DNA of 64,000 nucleotides from JACCZX01 sp963824935 (GTDB lineage Bacteria > Pseudomonadota > Gammaproteobacteria > Burkholderiales > Burkholderiaceae_F): assembly GCA_963824935.1 (NCBI GenBank), contig CAWGRF010000030.1:62001-126000 (forward strand), given 5' to 3'. Positions within the stretch are counted from its first letter, which is position 1, and each line of letters opens with the position of its first letter. This document shows, one piece after another, positions 28,141 through 36,046 of this stretch. The position numbers and the translations under genes were made by a program. The notes below the pieces were generated by a model. It was not told where the DNA came from and ran no database searches. It saw nothing but the letters and a program-made list of their open reading frames with translations.

Positions 28141-29102
28141 ATGATGCAATGGTTAGCGTCACCGTTTGCCGTGTGGGGCAATACAGTGAAGTCCGCCGCG
28201 GCCGTTCTGCCGGCGCCAGTGGAGCAAGCTTCCGAGGCACCTGCCGAAAGCATTTCGTCCGAATCGCCGCACTGTTATCGCGCGATCTTCATTTCGGACA
28301 TCCATCTTGGCACCCGCGGTTGCAAGGCAGATTACCTGCTGGACTTTCTGCGGAGTACCGAATCCGATTCGCTATATCTGGTCGGCGACATCATCGACGG
28401 CTGGGCGCTGAGGAAAGAGCTTCTACTGGCATCAAACGCACAACGATGTCATTCAGAAAGTCTTGCGCAAAGCTCGGAAGGGAACACGTGTCGTCTACGT
28501 GCCCGGCAACCACGACGAAGCGGGCCGCGTATTTGCCGGGCTCACCTTTGGCGACATCGCGATCTGCAGCGATGCGGTGCACACGCTTCTCGATGGACGA
28601 CGCCTGTGGGTGGTTCACGGCGATTTCGCCGACGGCGTGATTCAGCACGCAAAGTGGTTGGCGCACATCGGCGACTCGCTGTACGACTTCATCTCTATGG
28701 CTCAACAGTCACTTCAACCGCGTACGCAGAGCGCTCGGACTGGGGTACTGGTCGCTGTCTCAGTACCTCAAACATCGGGTGAAGAACGCGGTCAGCTTCA
28801 TCGGCGATTTTGAGCGTGTATTGCTGCGCGAAGCACGCCGTCGCGGCTACGACGGGGTGGTGTGCGGACACATACACAAGCCAGAGATCCGCGAGCTGGA
28901 GGGAATGCTCTATTGCAATGACGGAGACTGGGTCGAAAGCCTGTCCGCGCTGGTCGAAACGTACGAAGGCGAACTGAAAATCATCGTGTGGAAGAGCCGG
29001 CTCGCGCCCGGCACGCCGGTCTTGCGGTGGAATGAGGCAGAGGCCGCCGATCAGCCGCCGGGAATTGTCGAACCTCAACCGATCATCGCCGCAAGCCGAT
29101 GA
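28141..29102 (+). CDS. plcP: Calcineurin-like metallophosphoesterase, PlcP-like phospholipase (two frameshifts)
   Basis: This metallophosphoesterase carries all metal-ligand motifs: SDIHLGTRGC, VGDIIDGW, PGNHDE, VVHGDF and CGHIHKPE. It resembles proteins annotated as UDP-2,3-diacylglucosamine diphosphatase but has the longer FNRVRR...YWSLSQYLKHRVK insertion typical of PlcP. PlcP removes phospholipid head groups under phosphate starvation to yield diacylglycerol. Extra bases near 28423 (G) and 28698 (A) shift the frame; without them the text reads RKSFYWHQTHNDVIQK and FISWLNSHFNRVRRALGLG. The Pho box in front and the glycosyltransferase behind (ATGA overlap) support PlcP over LpxH; the function is inferred. 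Confidence 0.75.
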
Positions 29103-30176
29103 GAATCGTCACCGTGACCGATGCGTGGGAACCGCAAGTCAACGGCGTAGTTAGAACGATTCAGGCGACGAATCGGGAGCTGGAGCGAAAGGGCCATACC
29201 GTCGCAGTGATCAGTCCGCGCGATTTTGTGACGATCCCTTGCCCGGGATACTCCGGTATCGATCTGGCGCTGCTGCCGTATCGGCGCCTCGCAAAGCTGC
29301 TCGCGGACGCACTGACTGTGGCAGAGGAGACAGCGATACATGTAGCGACCGAAGGGCCGCTCGGGATGGCCGCAGCGCGCTTTTGCCGGCGGCATGGACT
29401 GCCATTCACGACTGCGTACCACACGCGCTTTCCGCAGTACCTATCGGCGATGTTCCGAGTGCCGGAGCGATGGACCTATTCTTTCCTGAAGCGCTTTCAT
29501 AGCAACGCGACGCATGTGATGGTGCCAACGCTCGCGGTCGAGCGTGAGCTGCGCAACGCCGGCATAAACAATGTGGCGCGGTGGACGCGCGGTGTCGACA
29601 TCGAGCTCTTTTCCTCCGGTCGAACCGATGCAGCTGTCGGTCAAACGGCCGGTGTTTCTGTACGTTGGGCGCGTCTCGGTCGAGAAAAACATCGAAGCGT
29701 TCCTGCGGCTTGACTTACCGGGCACAAAGGTCGTTGCAGGTGTCGGCCCAGCGCTCGAGACGCTGAAGCGCCGCTTCCCTGAAGTGATGTTTCTGGGTGT
29801 GCTCGACCGAACGCAACTCGCGCGGTTGTATCGCGCCGCGGACGTGTTCGTCTTCCCGAGCCGCACCGACACGTTCGGTCTGGTGATGCTGGAAGCGCTT
29901 GCGTGTGGCACGCCGGTGGCTGCGTATCCGGTACAGGGTCCTCTTGACGTTCTGGGCGGAAGCGACGTTGCAGTACTCGATGAGGACTTGCAGCGCGCCG
30001 CCTTGCGCGCGCTGCGAATCGACCGGGCGCGCTGCGCGCCCTTTGCGCGCGAACGCGACTGGGCAGCCGCCACACAGCAGTTTGTCGATCTTCAGGTGCC
30101 GATTCGCGGCCCCATCGATCTGTGCGCTCCCTCGAATGCCGGATATATCGCGGTCGGCGGCTCAAAGATTCGCTAG
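29099..30176 (+). CDS. agt: GT4 glycosyltransferase, Agt-like diacylglycerol glycosyltransferase (one frameshift)
   Basis: This GT-B fold transferase has the N-terminal acceptor domain start RIVTVTDAWEPQVNGVVRTI and the C-terminal donor domain FLYVGRVSVEKNIEAFL, with the E-x7-E region FPSRTDTFGLVMLEALACGTPVAAYP. Near 29612 an extra base breaks the frame; repaired it reads DIELFPPVEPMQLSVKRPVF. In bacteria that remodel lipids under phosphate limitation, Agt adds sugar to diacylglycerol made by PlcP, giving glycolipids that replace phospholipids. Its start overlaps the plcP stop by four bases. Sugar donor and product are not readable from sequence. Confidence 0.72.
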
Positions 30177-30198
30177 AGGTAGCGCTAGACTGCGGTTC

Positions 30199-31716
30199 AT
30201 GCCCGCGGTGGACCGTCATCGTCTTGTCGTTCTAACGCCTGCAGTTATTCAGCTGGCGTCACTCGCCGTTGTTTCGATCGTCGCCGGCCTCGTGTTTGAT
30301 ACGACGGTCGGACTCGTCGTCGCTGTTGTCGGGCTCGCGGCAATGCTCGTCGTCCACCTTGTGTACGCGAGCTTGCTGGCGGCGTGGCTCGAGCGACCCA
30401 GCCTCGACGAGATACCGAATGGCTGGGGCGTCTGGACCGATGTCTTTGCGCGCTTGTACCGCACGCGCCGCGCAACCGAGCAAAACGAGCAGCGCTTGGT
30501 GGAAAACGAAGAGCGCTTCAGACGCACGATCAGCGCACTTCCCGAGGGTATCGTGCTGATCGATGCCACGTTGCAGATCGACTGGTGCAACCCGGTGGCC
30601 GAGCAGCATCTGGGCGTTTCTCTGCGCGCAGATCACGGGCTCAGACTCACAAACTTGGTGCGCGATCCGGAATTTGTCGGCTACATGACCTCGGCGCGTT
30701 TCGATGCGCCGCTCGTTTTCCAGCCGGTAGCACGCCCCGGGCTCGCGCTCGAAGTGCGTATCGTCGAATTCGACCAGGCGCGCTCGATCGTAATCACGCG
30801 CGATATCACGCAGCGCGAGCGGGTCGATGCCGTGCGGCGCGACTTCATCGCCAACGTATCGCACGAACTTCGCACGCCGCTCACGGTGGTCAATGGTTTC
30901 CTCGAAACATTGATCGATGCACAGCCGGACAACGGCCCAACCCGGCAGCATCACTTGCACCTGATGCAGGAGCAGGCGCAGCGCATGCATCGCCTCGTCG
31001 AAGACTTGTTGACGTTGTCGCGCCTCGAATCGCGCGAGACTGTGGTGCCCGACGAAGTGGTCGACGTGCGGCAACTGGTGCGCGAGGTCGCCGATGAGGC
31101 ACGTGCTTTGTCGCTGGGTCGGCATCAGATCGACGTCGAGCTGGAACCAGGCTTCGTGCTTGGCAGCCGCGAAGAATTGCGCAGCGCCTACGGCAACGTC
31201 GTCTCCAATGCGGTGCGCTATACGCCCGACGGTGGAGCGATCAAGCTCGCCTGGCGCGAAGATGCGAGCGGCGGACGCTTCGAGGTAAGCGATACCGGTA
31301 TCGGCATCGCGCCCGAGCACATCGCGCGCTTGACCGAGCGCTTTTACCGGGTCGACAAGAGTCGGTCCCGTGAAACCGGCGGCACCGGGCTGGGGCTGGC
31401 CATCGTCAAGCATGTGCTCTTGAGGCACGGTGGGCACCTCGAAGTGCAATCCGAGCTCGGCCGCGGCAGCACATTTGCGGCCGTGTTGCCCGTCGCGAGA
31501 CTGCTTTCCGCAAGCAGCGAGACCGCCGACGACTGCGTAGGATTCAAACCAACACGCGGTGCTAAGATTTGCGGCCCTCGGGGTGTAGCGCAGCCTGGTA
31601 GCGCATCTGCTTTGGGAGCAGAGGGCCGGAGGTTCGAATCCTCTCACCCCGACCACTGCTCCACACAGACTTGCAATCTGCCCGTAGCTCAGCTGGATAG
31701 AGCACCAGCCTTCTAA
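30199..31716 (+). CDS. phoR: Phosphate regulon sensor histidine kinase PhoR (3' end unreliable)
   Basis: PhoR senses phosphate status through Pst/PhoU and phosphorylates PhoB. Start ATG 30199; two membrane helices (residues about 12-62), a PAS domain (about 100-205), and the HisKA box SHELRTPLTV with His about 222. The ATP-binding domain has N box SAYGNVVSNAVRYT, DTGIGIAP and GGTGLGLAIVKH. The kinase core finishes near 31500, but the open frame continues through tRNA-Pro and part of tRNA-Arg to 31716. A stop in the next frame at 31538-31540 would end a protein of normal length (about 447 residues). I take that as the likely true end, hidden by one extra base. Confidence 0.9.
   Translation: MPAVDRHRLVVLTPAVIQLASLAVVSIVAGLVFDTTVGLVVAVVGLAAMLVVHLVYASLLAAWLERPSLDEIPNGWGVWTDVFARLYRTRRATEQNEQRLVENEERFRRTISALPEGIVLIDATLQIDWCNPVAEQHLGVSLRADHGLRLTNLVRDPEFVGYMTSARFDAPLVFQPVARPGLALEVRIVEFDQARSIVITRDITQRERVDAVRRDFIANVSHELRTPLTVVNGFLETLIDAQPDNGPTRQHHLHLMQEQAQRMHRLVEDLLTLSRLESRETVVPDEVVDVRQLVREVADEARALSLGRHQIDVELEPGFVLGSREELRSAYGNVVSNAVRYTPDGGAIKLAWREDASGGRFEVSDTGIGIAPEHIARLTERFYRVDKSRSRETGGTGLGLAIVKHVLLRHGGHLEVQSELGRGSTFAAVLPVARLLSASSETADDCVGFKPTRGAKICGPRGVAQPGSASALGAEGRRFESSHPDHCSTQTCNLPVAQLDRAPAF
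31579..31655 (+). tRNA. tRNA-Pro (anticodon TGG)
   Basis: A 7-bp acceptor stem CGGGGTG/CACCCCG, D arm, anticodon loop TTTGGGA in a perfect stem, the T loop GGTTCGAATCC and encoded CCA give a standard 77-base tRNA. It is first of three clustered tRNA genes. Confidence 0.95.
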
Positions 31717-31754
31717 GCTGGGGGTCGCAGGTTCGAGTCCTGCCGGGCAGGCCA
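31678..31754 (+). tRNA. tRNA-Arg (anticodon TCT)
   Basis: Acceptor stem CTGCCCG pairs with CGGGCAG. The anticodon stem CCAGC/GCTGG holds loop CTTCTAA with anticodon TCT at 31712-31714. T loop GGTTCGAGTCC and encoded CCA are present. It reads the rare AGA codon. Confidence 0.95.
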
Positions 31755-31766
31755 AGCGTTTTTGAT

Positions 31767-31842
31767 GGTGGCTGTAGCTCAACGGTAGAGTCCCGGATTG
31801 TGATTCCGGTTGTTGTGGGTTCGAATCCCATCAGCCACCCCA
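31767..31842 (+). tRNA. tRNA-His (anticodon GTG)
   Basis: Acceptor GTGGCTG/CAGCCAC, anticodon GTG at 31800-31802 in stem CCGGA/TCCGG, T loop GGTTCGAATCC and encoded CCA. An extra G at 31767 opposite C73 is the histidine identity element. Confidence 0.95.
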
Positions 31843-31891
31843 CCTAGCTAGACCCAGTGTTTATGCGGTTCTCCAAGGGGTGTGCGTGCAC

Positions 31892-32278
31892 ATGACCATC
31901 CGTGTCATCAGACTTGGAAGCGCGAGAAGCGAGAACGAAGGTACTCGCATCGGGACGGTCCGACGTCCACCTCGCGGCGTGCCAAAGACGGAGTTCGCCT
32001 CCCAAAACTGGTACGACGTGTGGTTCCCGAACCTCGCACCGAGCGTCGAAACCATGAAACTCGGGCAGGAGGCTTCGACGCCCACCCAATGGTCTCGCTT
32101 CGCCAAGAAGTACAGAGCCGAGATGGCAACGCCCGAGAACAGCCACTCGCTCGAGCTGCTTGCCAGGCTATCGCATCAAACCAACTTCTCGGTCGGGTGC
32201 TACTGCGAGAATGAAGCGCACTGTCATCGCTCCGTGTTGCGAACGCTTCTGATCGAAAAGGGCGCAAACGTCGAATAG
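31892..32278 (+). CDS. DUF488-family protein
   Basis: This 128-residue protein of the DUF488 family has unknown biochemical role. ATG 31892 gives the family start TIRVIRLG. Conserved blocks are RIGTVRRPPRGVPKTEFA, YDVWFPNLAPS, FAKKYRAEM and the C-terminal FSVGCYCENEAHCHRSVLR, with the Cys/His cluster that marks the family. It stands alone after the tRNA cluster, with no obvious promoter of its own. Confidence 0.8.
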   Translation: MTIRVIRLGSARSENEGTRIGTVRRPPRGVPKTEFASQNWYDVWFPNLAPSVETMKLGQEASTPTQWSRFAKKYRAEMATPENSHSLELLARLSHQTNFSVGCYCENEAHCHRSVLRTLLIEKGANVE

Positions 32279-32335
32279 CTAAACGCAAGCCGACAAGTCA
32301 CCGGGTGCTGAGTCGGAATCTGACTTGAACGCAGC

Positions 32336-32593
32336 TCAGCGCGGCGGCTCGACCACTGGCGGCAGTCGATTGGGATCTTTGACAGGCGGCTCTTCGGGCG
32401 CCGGGTCGTCTACAGGTTCCGGATCGGGTTCGTCTTCCGGTGGAGCGGCAGGCGGTTCTTCATAGGGTTCGTCGAGCGGTACATCCTCGTCCGGATCGTC
32501 ATTCGGCGGTTCCTCGAGCGGCGGCTCGTCCGGTACGTCGATGCGCGGTGGCACCGGGGGGACCTCGGGCTTGCCGGGGATGGGTAGCACCAC
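32336..32593 (-). CDS. Pro/Glu/Asp-rich low-complexity small protein
   Basis: This is an 85-codon frame on the minus strand with GTG start at 32593, 12 bases after the rpoN stop, so it may be read from the rpoN transcript. After MVLPIPGKP the sequence is almost entirely Pro with Glu and Asp in PPxEEPP-like steps, and is surely disordered. Short proteins of this composition occur in other betaproteobacteria. The ribosome site is weak. It could be a fortuitous frame, and no function can be assigned. Confidence 0.4.
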   Translation of the reverse strand: MVLPIPGKPEVPPVPPRIDVPDEPPLEEPPNDDPDEDVPLDEPYEEPPAAPPEDEPDPEPVDDPAPEEPPVKDPNRLPPVVEPPR

Positions 32594-32605
32594 GGGAAAC
32601 TTGCG

Positions 32606-34060
32606 TCAGTCCCGGCGGCGGCGCATCTCATACTGCGGCAAGCGCATCATCTGCCGGTACTTTGTCACGGTGCGACGTGCCACCCGCAAGCCCTGACGGG
32701 TGAGCAGCCGCGCGATATGCGCGTCGGACAGCGGCTCTTTCGGATCCTCTTCGTGAATCATGTCCTTGATCGCGCCGCGTATCGCGATTGCCGAACATGT
32801 ACCTCCGCTCATGGTTGCCAGCGCGCGCGAGAAAAAGTACTTCAACTCGAACACGCCGAGCGGCGTTGCCATGTACTTGTTGTTCGTGACGCGCGACACG
32901 GTCGACTCGTGCAGGCCCAGTTCGTCGGCGATCTCGCGCAAACCCAGCGGCTTCATCGCCAGTTCTCCGTAGTCCAGGAAGTGGCGCTGACGGCGCACGA
33001 TCGCCTGGGCGACGCGCAAGATGGTCGCGAAACGCTGCTCGACGTTGCGCACCGTCCAACGCGCTTCCTGCAACTGCGCGGCGAGATCGGAGTGGCGCGC
33101 ATCGCGATGGCTTTGGAACAACTCCGCGTACACGCGGTTCAATCGCACCTTGGGCACGACCGACGGATTGAGCGTGACAGTCCAGTTGCCTCGGATCTTG
33201 CGCACTACGACATCGGGCGTCACGAAGCGGGCGTCCGCGGCGCCGAAGCGCCAACCCGGTCGCGGCTGCAGTCGCCGTATGCAATCTGCCGCTTGTGAGA
33301 TGGCGTGTTCGGCAACACCCAACGTACGTGCCAGCCCGGAGATATCGCGCATCGCCAGGCGATCAAGGTGGTCGGTGACGATCTGCTGCGCCAGGCGCTG
33401 CACGGACGCTTTTTCGGAAGCACCGACTTCACGCAATTGCAACAGCAAACACTCACGCAGGTCACGCGCTGCGACTCCTGCCGGCTCCAGTGACTGCACG
33501 AGCTTTAGTGCGATCAACATCTCGTCGTCATCTGGCACCGGATCGAGCCCCGATAGCGCTTTCAGCTCCTCAAGATCCATCCGCAGAAAGCCGTCATCGT
33601 CCAGGCCATCGATGATCGTCGCCATCAACGCCTGATCGCGCGGCGACGACGCCAGCAGTTTGGACTGCGCCAGCAGATGATCGCGCAGTGACTGATCCGC
33701 CGGTGTTATGTCGGAGAAGTCGAATTCGTTCTCGACGCTGCTGCTGCGCCGGTTGGTTCCGTATTGCGCCCAGCCGTCGGCTTCCCACGCATTTTCTACG
33801 GGCGCTTCGGCGCTGACTTGGGTGCTGGTGGGCGCCACCGGCGCTTCGGTAGCGGGTGCCTCGGCAACGCTGCTTCCGGCTGCAGCGTTGGCTCCAGCCT
33901 CGGCTTCGTCGGGCTCCAGAAACGGGTTGTTGCCGATAGCCTGGTTGACCTCCTGGGCAAAGTCGAGCGATGACAACTGCAGCAGGCGTACGGCCTGTTG
34001 CAGTCGCGGCGTCAACGTCTGATGTTGACGCTGCTCGTGTCGAATAACCGGTGCGTTCAT
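32606..34060 (-). CDS. rpoN: RNA polymerase sigma-54 factor
   Basis: Sigma-54 directs RNA polymerase to -24/-12 promoters and needs an AAA+ activator to open them. ATG 34060 gives 484 residues. Region I is Gln/Leu-rich (LTPRLQQAVRLLQLSSLDF), followed by an acidic region II and the core-binding domain. The HTH has LREIADELGLHESTVSRVTNNKYM, and the RpoN box is ARRTVTKYRQMMRLP near the C-terminus. The usual downstream hpf is absent. Two activators and many candidate sigma-54 promoters lie in the next 22 kb. Confidence 0.97.
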   Translation of the reverse strand: MNAPVIRHEQRQHQTLTPRLQQAVRLLQLSSLDFAQEVNQAIGNNPFLEPDEAEAGANAAAGSSVAEAPATEAPVAPTSTQVSAEAPVENAWEADGWAQYGTNRRSSSVENEFDFSDITPADQSLRDHLLAQSKLLASSPRDQALMATIIDGLDDDGFLRMDLEELKALSGLDPVPDDDEMLIALKLVQSLEPAGVAARDLRECLLLQLREVGASEKASVQRLAQQIVTDHLDRLAMRDISGLARTLGVAEHAISQAADCIRRLQPRPGWRFGAADARFVTPDVVVRKIRGNWTVTLNPSVVPKVRLNRVYAELFQSHRDARHSDLAAQLQEARWTVRNVEQRFATILRVAQAIVRRQRHFLDYGELAMKPLGLREIADELGLHESTVSRVTNNKYMATPLGVFELKYFFSRALATMSGGTCSAIAIRGAIKDMIHEEDPKEPLSDAHIARLLTRQGLRVARRTVTKYRQMMRLPQYEMRRRRD

Positions 34061-34084
34061 CGAGAAAAACCTTTCGCAATCCAA

Positions 34085-35201
34085 TCATGTGCTGGTGACC
34101 GCAACAAATGTCGGTCGCCAGACGTCTACGGTGAATTCGAGGTGGCGAGGGTTGGTGCCATCGTGGGTGCGGCAGCACTCAAGCTGCCGGCAGAAACGAG
34201 GCTCAGGTGCCGCGCGCGCTGCGATGCGACCGATGCCGTCGTAGCGGAACTTGGACGCCGTAGCAGCCCGATCGATCAATTGCTGAAACTCTGCCCCTAA
34301 CTGCGGGTGTTTTAGCGCAAAGGCGAGCGTCGCTTCGAGGAAGCCGAGCTTGCTGCCACAGTCATAGCGCCGTCCTTCGTACCCGCACGCGCACACCGCT
34401 TCAGTTTGTAGCAAGCGGGCGATGCCATCGGTGAGTTGAATCTCGTTACCCATTCCAGGTGCCAACCCATCCAGGCAGTCGAGGATGCTTGGCGAAAACA
34501 CGTAGCGGCCTACGACCGCCAGCGTCGACGGCGCGTTAGCCGGCTGGGGCTTTTCGACGATGCGACTGATGCGCAGTGCTGCCGTCGAGCAGTGCCTGAA
34601 CAATTCCATAGCGCGACACATCATCCCGCGCGACGTTTTCCACGGCGAGCTGTGAATGGCCCGAACGCTGGAAAGCATCGATCAGTTGCACCAGCGCCGG
34701 CGGTTCGGCATCGATCAAATCGTCGGGCAGAACAACCGCAAAGGGTTCGTCGCCGATCAAATGCCGCGCCGACCACACAGCATGCCCCAGGCCGAGTGGT
34801 GCGCTCTGGCGCGCATAGCTAATGCGGATGTCGCGCGGGATCAGTCGGCGTAGCTCGGCGAGTGGCTCGCTTTTGCCACCGCGCTCGAGCGCACTTTCCA
34901 GCTCGAGCGCGCGATCGAAGTGATCCTCGATGGCGCGCTTGCTGCGGTGAGTGACAAAGATCAGTTCCTCGATGCCCGCAGCGATCGCCTCATCGACCGC
35001 ATACTGGATCAGCGGGCGATCGACAATCGGCAACATCTCCTTTGGTACCGCCTTGGTGGCAGGTAGAAACCGTGTGCCAAGACCTGCCACGGGAAAGATG
35101 GCCTTGCGCACGCGGCGCTCATTCGCGCGGACGACATGCTCAACAACGTTACCCTCTGCGCCTTTGTCGGCGGCTGCACGAAAGCGATCGGACACGTTCA
35201 C
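34085..35201 (-). CDS. galU: UTP-glucose-1-phosphate uridylyltransferase (one frameshift)
   Basis: GalU makes UDP-glucose for polysaccharides and LPS. The N-terminal piece holds FPVAGLGTRFLPATKAVPKE, LIQYAVDEAIAAGIEEL and GLGHAVWSARHLIGDEPFAV. After an extra base near 34578 the rest follows in the next frame: RISRIVEKPQPANAPSTLAVVGRYV, EIQLTDGIARLL and DCGSKLGFLEA. The normal protein should end soon after GAEFQQL; the last 60 codons look unlike the family, so the true stop is uncertain. GTG 35201 overlaps the stop of the preceding small gene (GTGA), giving a 30-residue N-terminal extension. Confidence 0.88.
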
Positions 35202-35494
35202 CTCACGCCAGTTCGCTTCTTGATCGACGCGCGATCAATCACCTCGGCCGCTCGAGTGCGGCAGTCCGTATCCTGCTGCTTACTTTCGAGATCGTCATGC
35301 GCCTGCTTGATCAGGCCGCGCGGTTTGCTCACTTGCTGGTCTGCCGACTGATCGCGCTCATCCGGCTGCTGCAATGGTTGGTTCGGCTTGAGCGGATGGT
35401 TGTCGGTTGTCAGAGAGCGGCGAGTCCCGGTCGCTTCCGAAGACTTCCGGCCTGGCCGGGGCGGCCAACGCAAACGATCGCCTCGTATCGGCAT
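35198..35494 (-). CDS. Small hydrophilic protein of unknown function upstream of galU
   Basis: This 98-residue, highly polar protein is rich in Gln, Asp, Arg and Lys. Its middle reads QPDERDQSADQQ and IKQAHDDLESKQQDTDCRTRA, a style seen in small stress-type proteins of betaproteobacteria. No domain is recognised. Three things support a real gene: a strong AAGGAG site 9 bases before ATG 35494, a sigma-54-type promoter at 35526-35543, and the GTGA overlap of its stop with galU. It is likely cytoplasmic. Confidence 0.6.
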   Translation of the reverse strand: MPIRGDRLRWPPRPGRKSSEATGTRRSLTTDNHPLKPNQPLQQPDERDQSADQQVSKPRGLIKQAHDDLESKQQDTDCRTRAAEVIDRASIKKRTGVR

Positions 35495-35525
35495 TTTTTG
35501 GATCTCCTTCCTCGAGCAGCTTTAA

Positions 35526-35543
35526 AAGCATTTTTCGTGCCTG
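35526..35543 (-). promoter_or_regulatory. Candidate sigma-54 promoter (toward the small gene and galU)
   Basis: On the minus strand GGCACGAAAAATGC has the invariant GG-N10-GC spacing, a perfect -24 element and one mismatch at -12. The predicted start near 35516 is just upstream of the AAGGAG ribosome site of the 35494 gene. It is back to back with the plus-strand site at 35554. Confidence 0.6.
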
Positions 35544-35553
35544 CCGTTGTCTT

Positions 35554-35569
35554 AGGCACGCGTGTTGCA
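35554..35569 (+). promoter_or_regulatory. Candidate sigma-54 promoter of the first BON lipoprotein
   Basis: GGCACGCGTGTTGC is a perfect match to GGCACG-N4-TTGC with GG-N10-GC spacing (GG at 35555, GC at 35567). The predicted start near 35580 leaves about 50 bases of leader before ATG 35632. Confidence 0.8.
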
Positions 35570-35631
35570 ACGTCTGCCGGGCGTGGGACGGAATGCCCCG
35601 CACTTCGTTCATAACCACAAAGGAAAACACG

Positions 35632-35946
35632 ATGAAGAACGTGCTAGTTGCCGCCATGGTGGCTCTTGCGGCCATTTACAGCTCGGGTTGCTCGGTAGCC
35701 AGTGGTCAACGATCGACGGGTGATGTAGTCGACGATTCGACGATTACGACCAGAGTCAAGTCGCGCTTCGCCGAAGACAAGATCGTTGCCGCAACGCGCA
35801 TAAACGTCGAGACCTTGAAGGGCGTGGTGCAACTGTCCGGTTTCGCGATCAGTGAAGCCGAGCGTCAGCGTGCCGCACAGATCGCGGCGTCGGTGCCGGG
35901 TGTCAAACAGGTTCAGAACGCGATCTCGGTCAAACCGGTGAGTTAG
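35632..35946 (+). CDS. BON-domain lipoprotein (copy 1)
   Basis: This 104-residue protein has a signal peptide with lipobox SSGC (Cys 20) followed by one BON domain: DDSTITTRVKSRFAEDKIV, INVETLKGVVQLSGFA and VPGVKQVQNAISV. BON domains bind phospholipid or envelope surfaces, and OsmY/DolP-type proteins protect the envelope under stress. The long upstream open frame is spurious; ATG 35632 has an AAAGGAA site and the lipobox fits. It precedes an NtrC-type activator gene. A paralogue lies at 56.0 kb, next to the paralogous activator. Confidence 0.85.
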   Translation: MKNVLVAAMVALAAIYSSGCSVASGQRSTGDVVDDSTITTRVKSRFAEDKIVAATRINVETLKGVVQLSGFAISEAERQRAAQIAASVPGVKQVQNAISVKPVS

Positions 35947-36046
35947 GCTTGGATGATGGCCTTCGTTTCGGGCCCACTAGCGCTCTGCAATTGCGGCGCG
36001 CTTTGTGCTCCGCCCTATCGTGACGGAGCGAATTTAGGAGATAGCC

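Noticed and set aside
30259..31782. Long minus-strand open frame (507 codons) opposite phoR
   Set aside because: It is the antisense of the PhoR kinase and tRNA region, has no domain, and PhoR motifs are clear on the plus strand.
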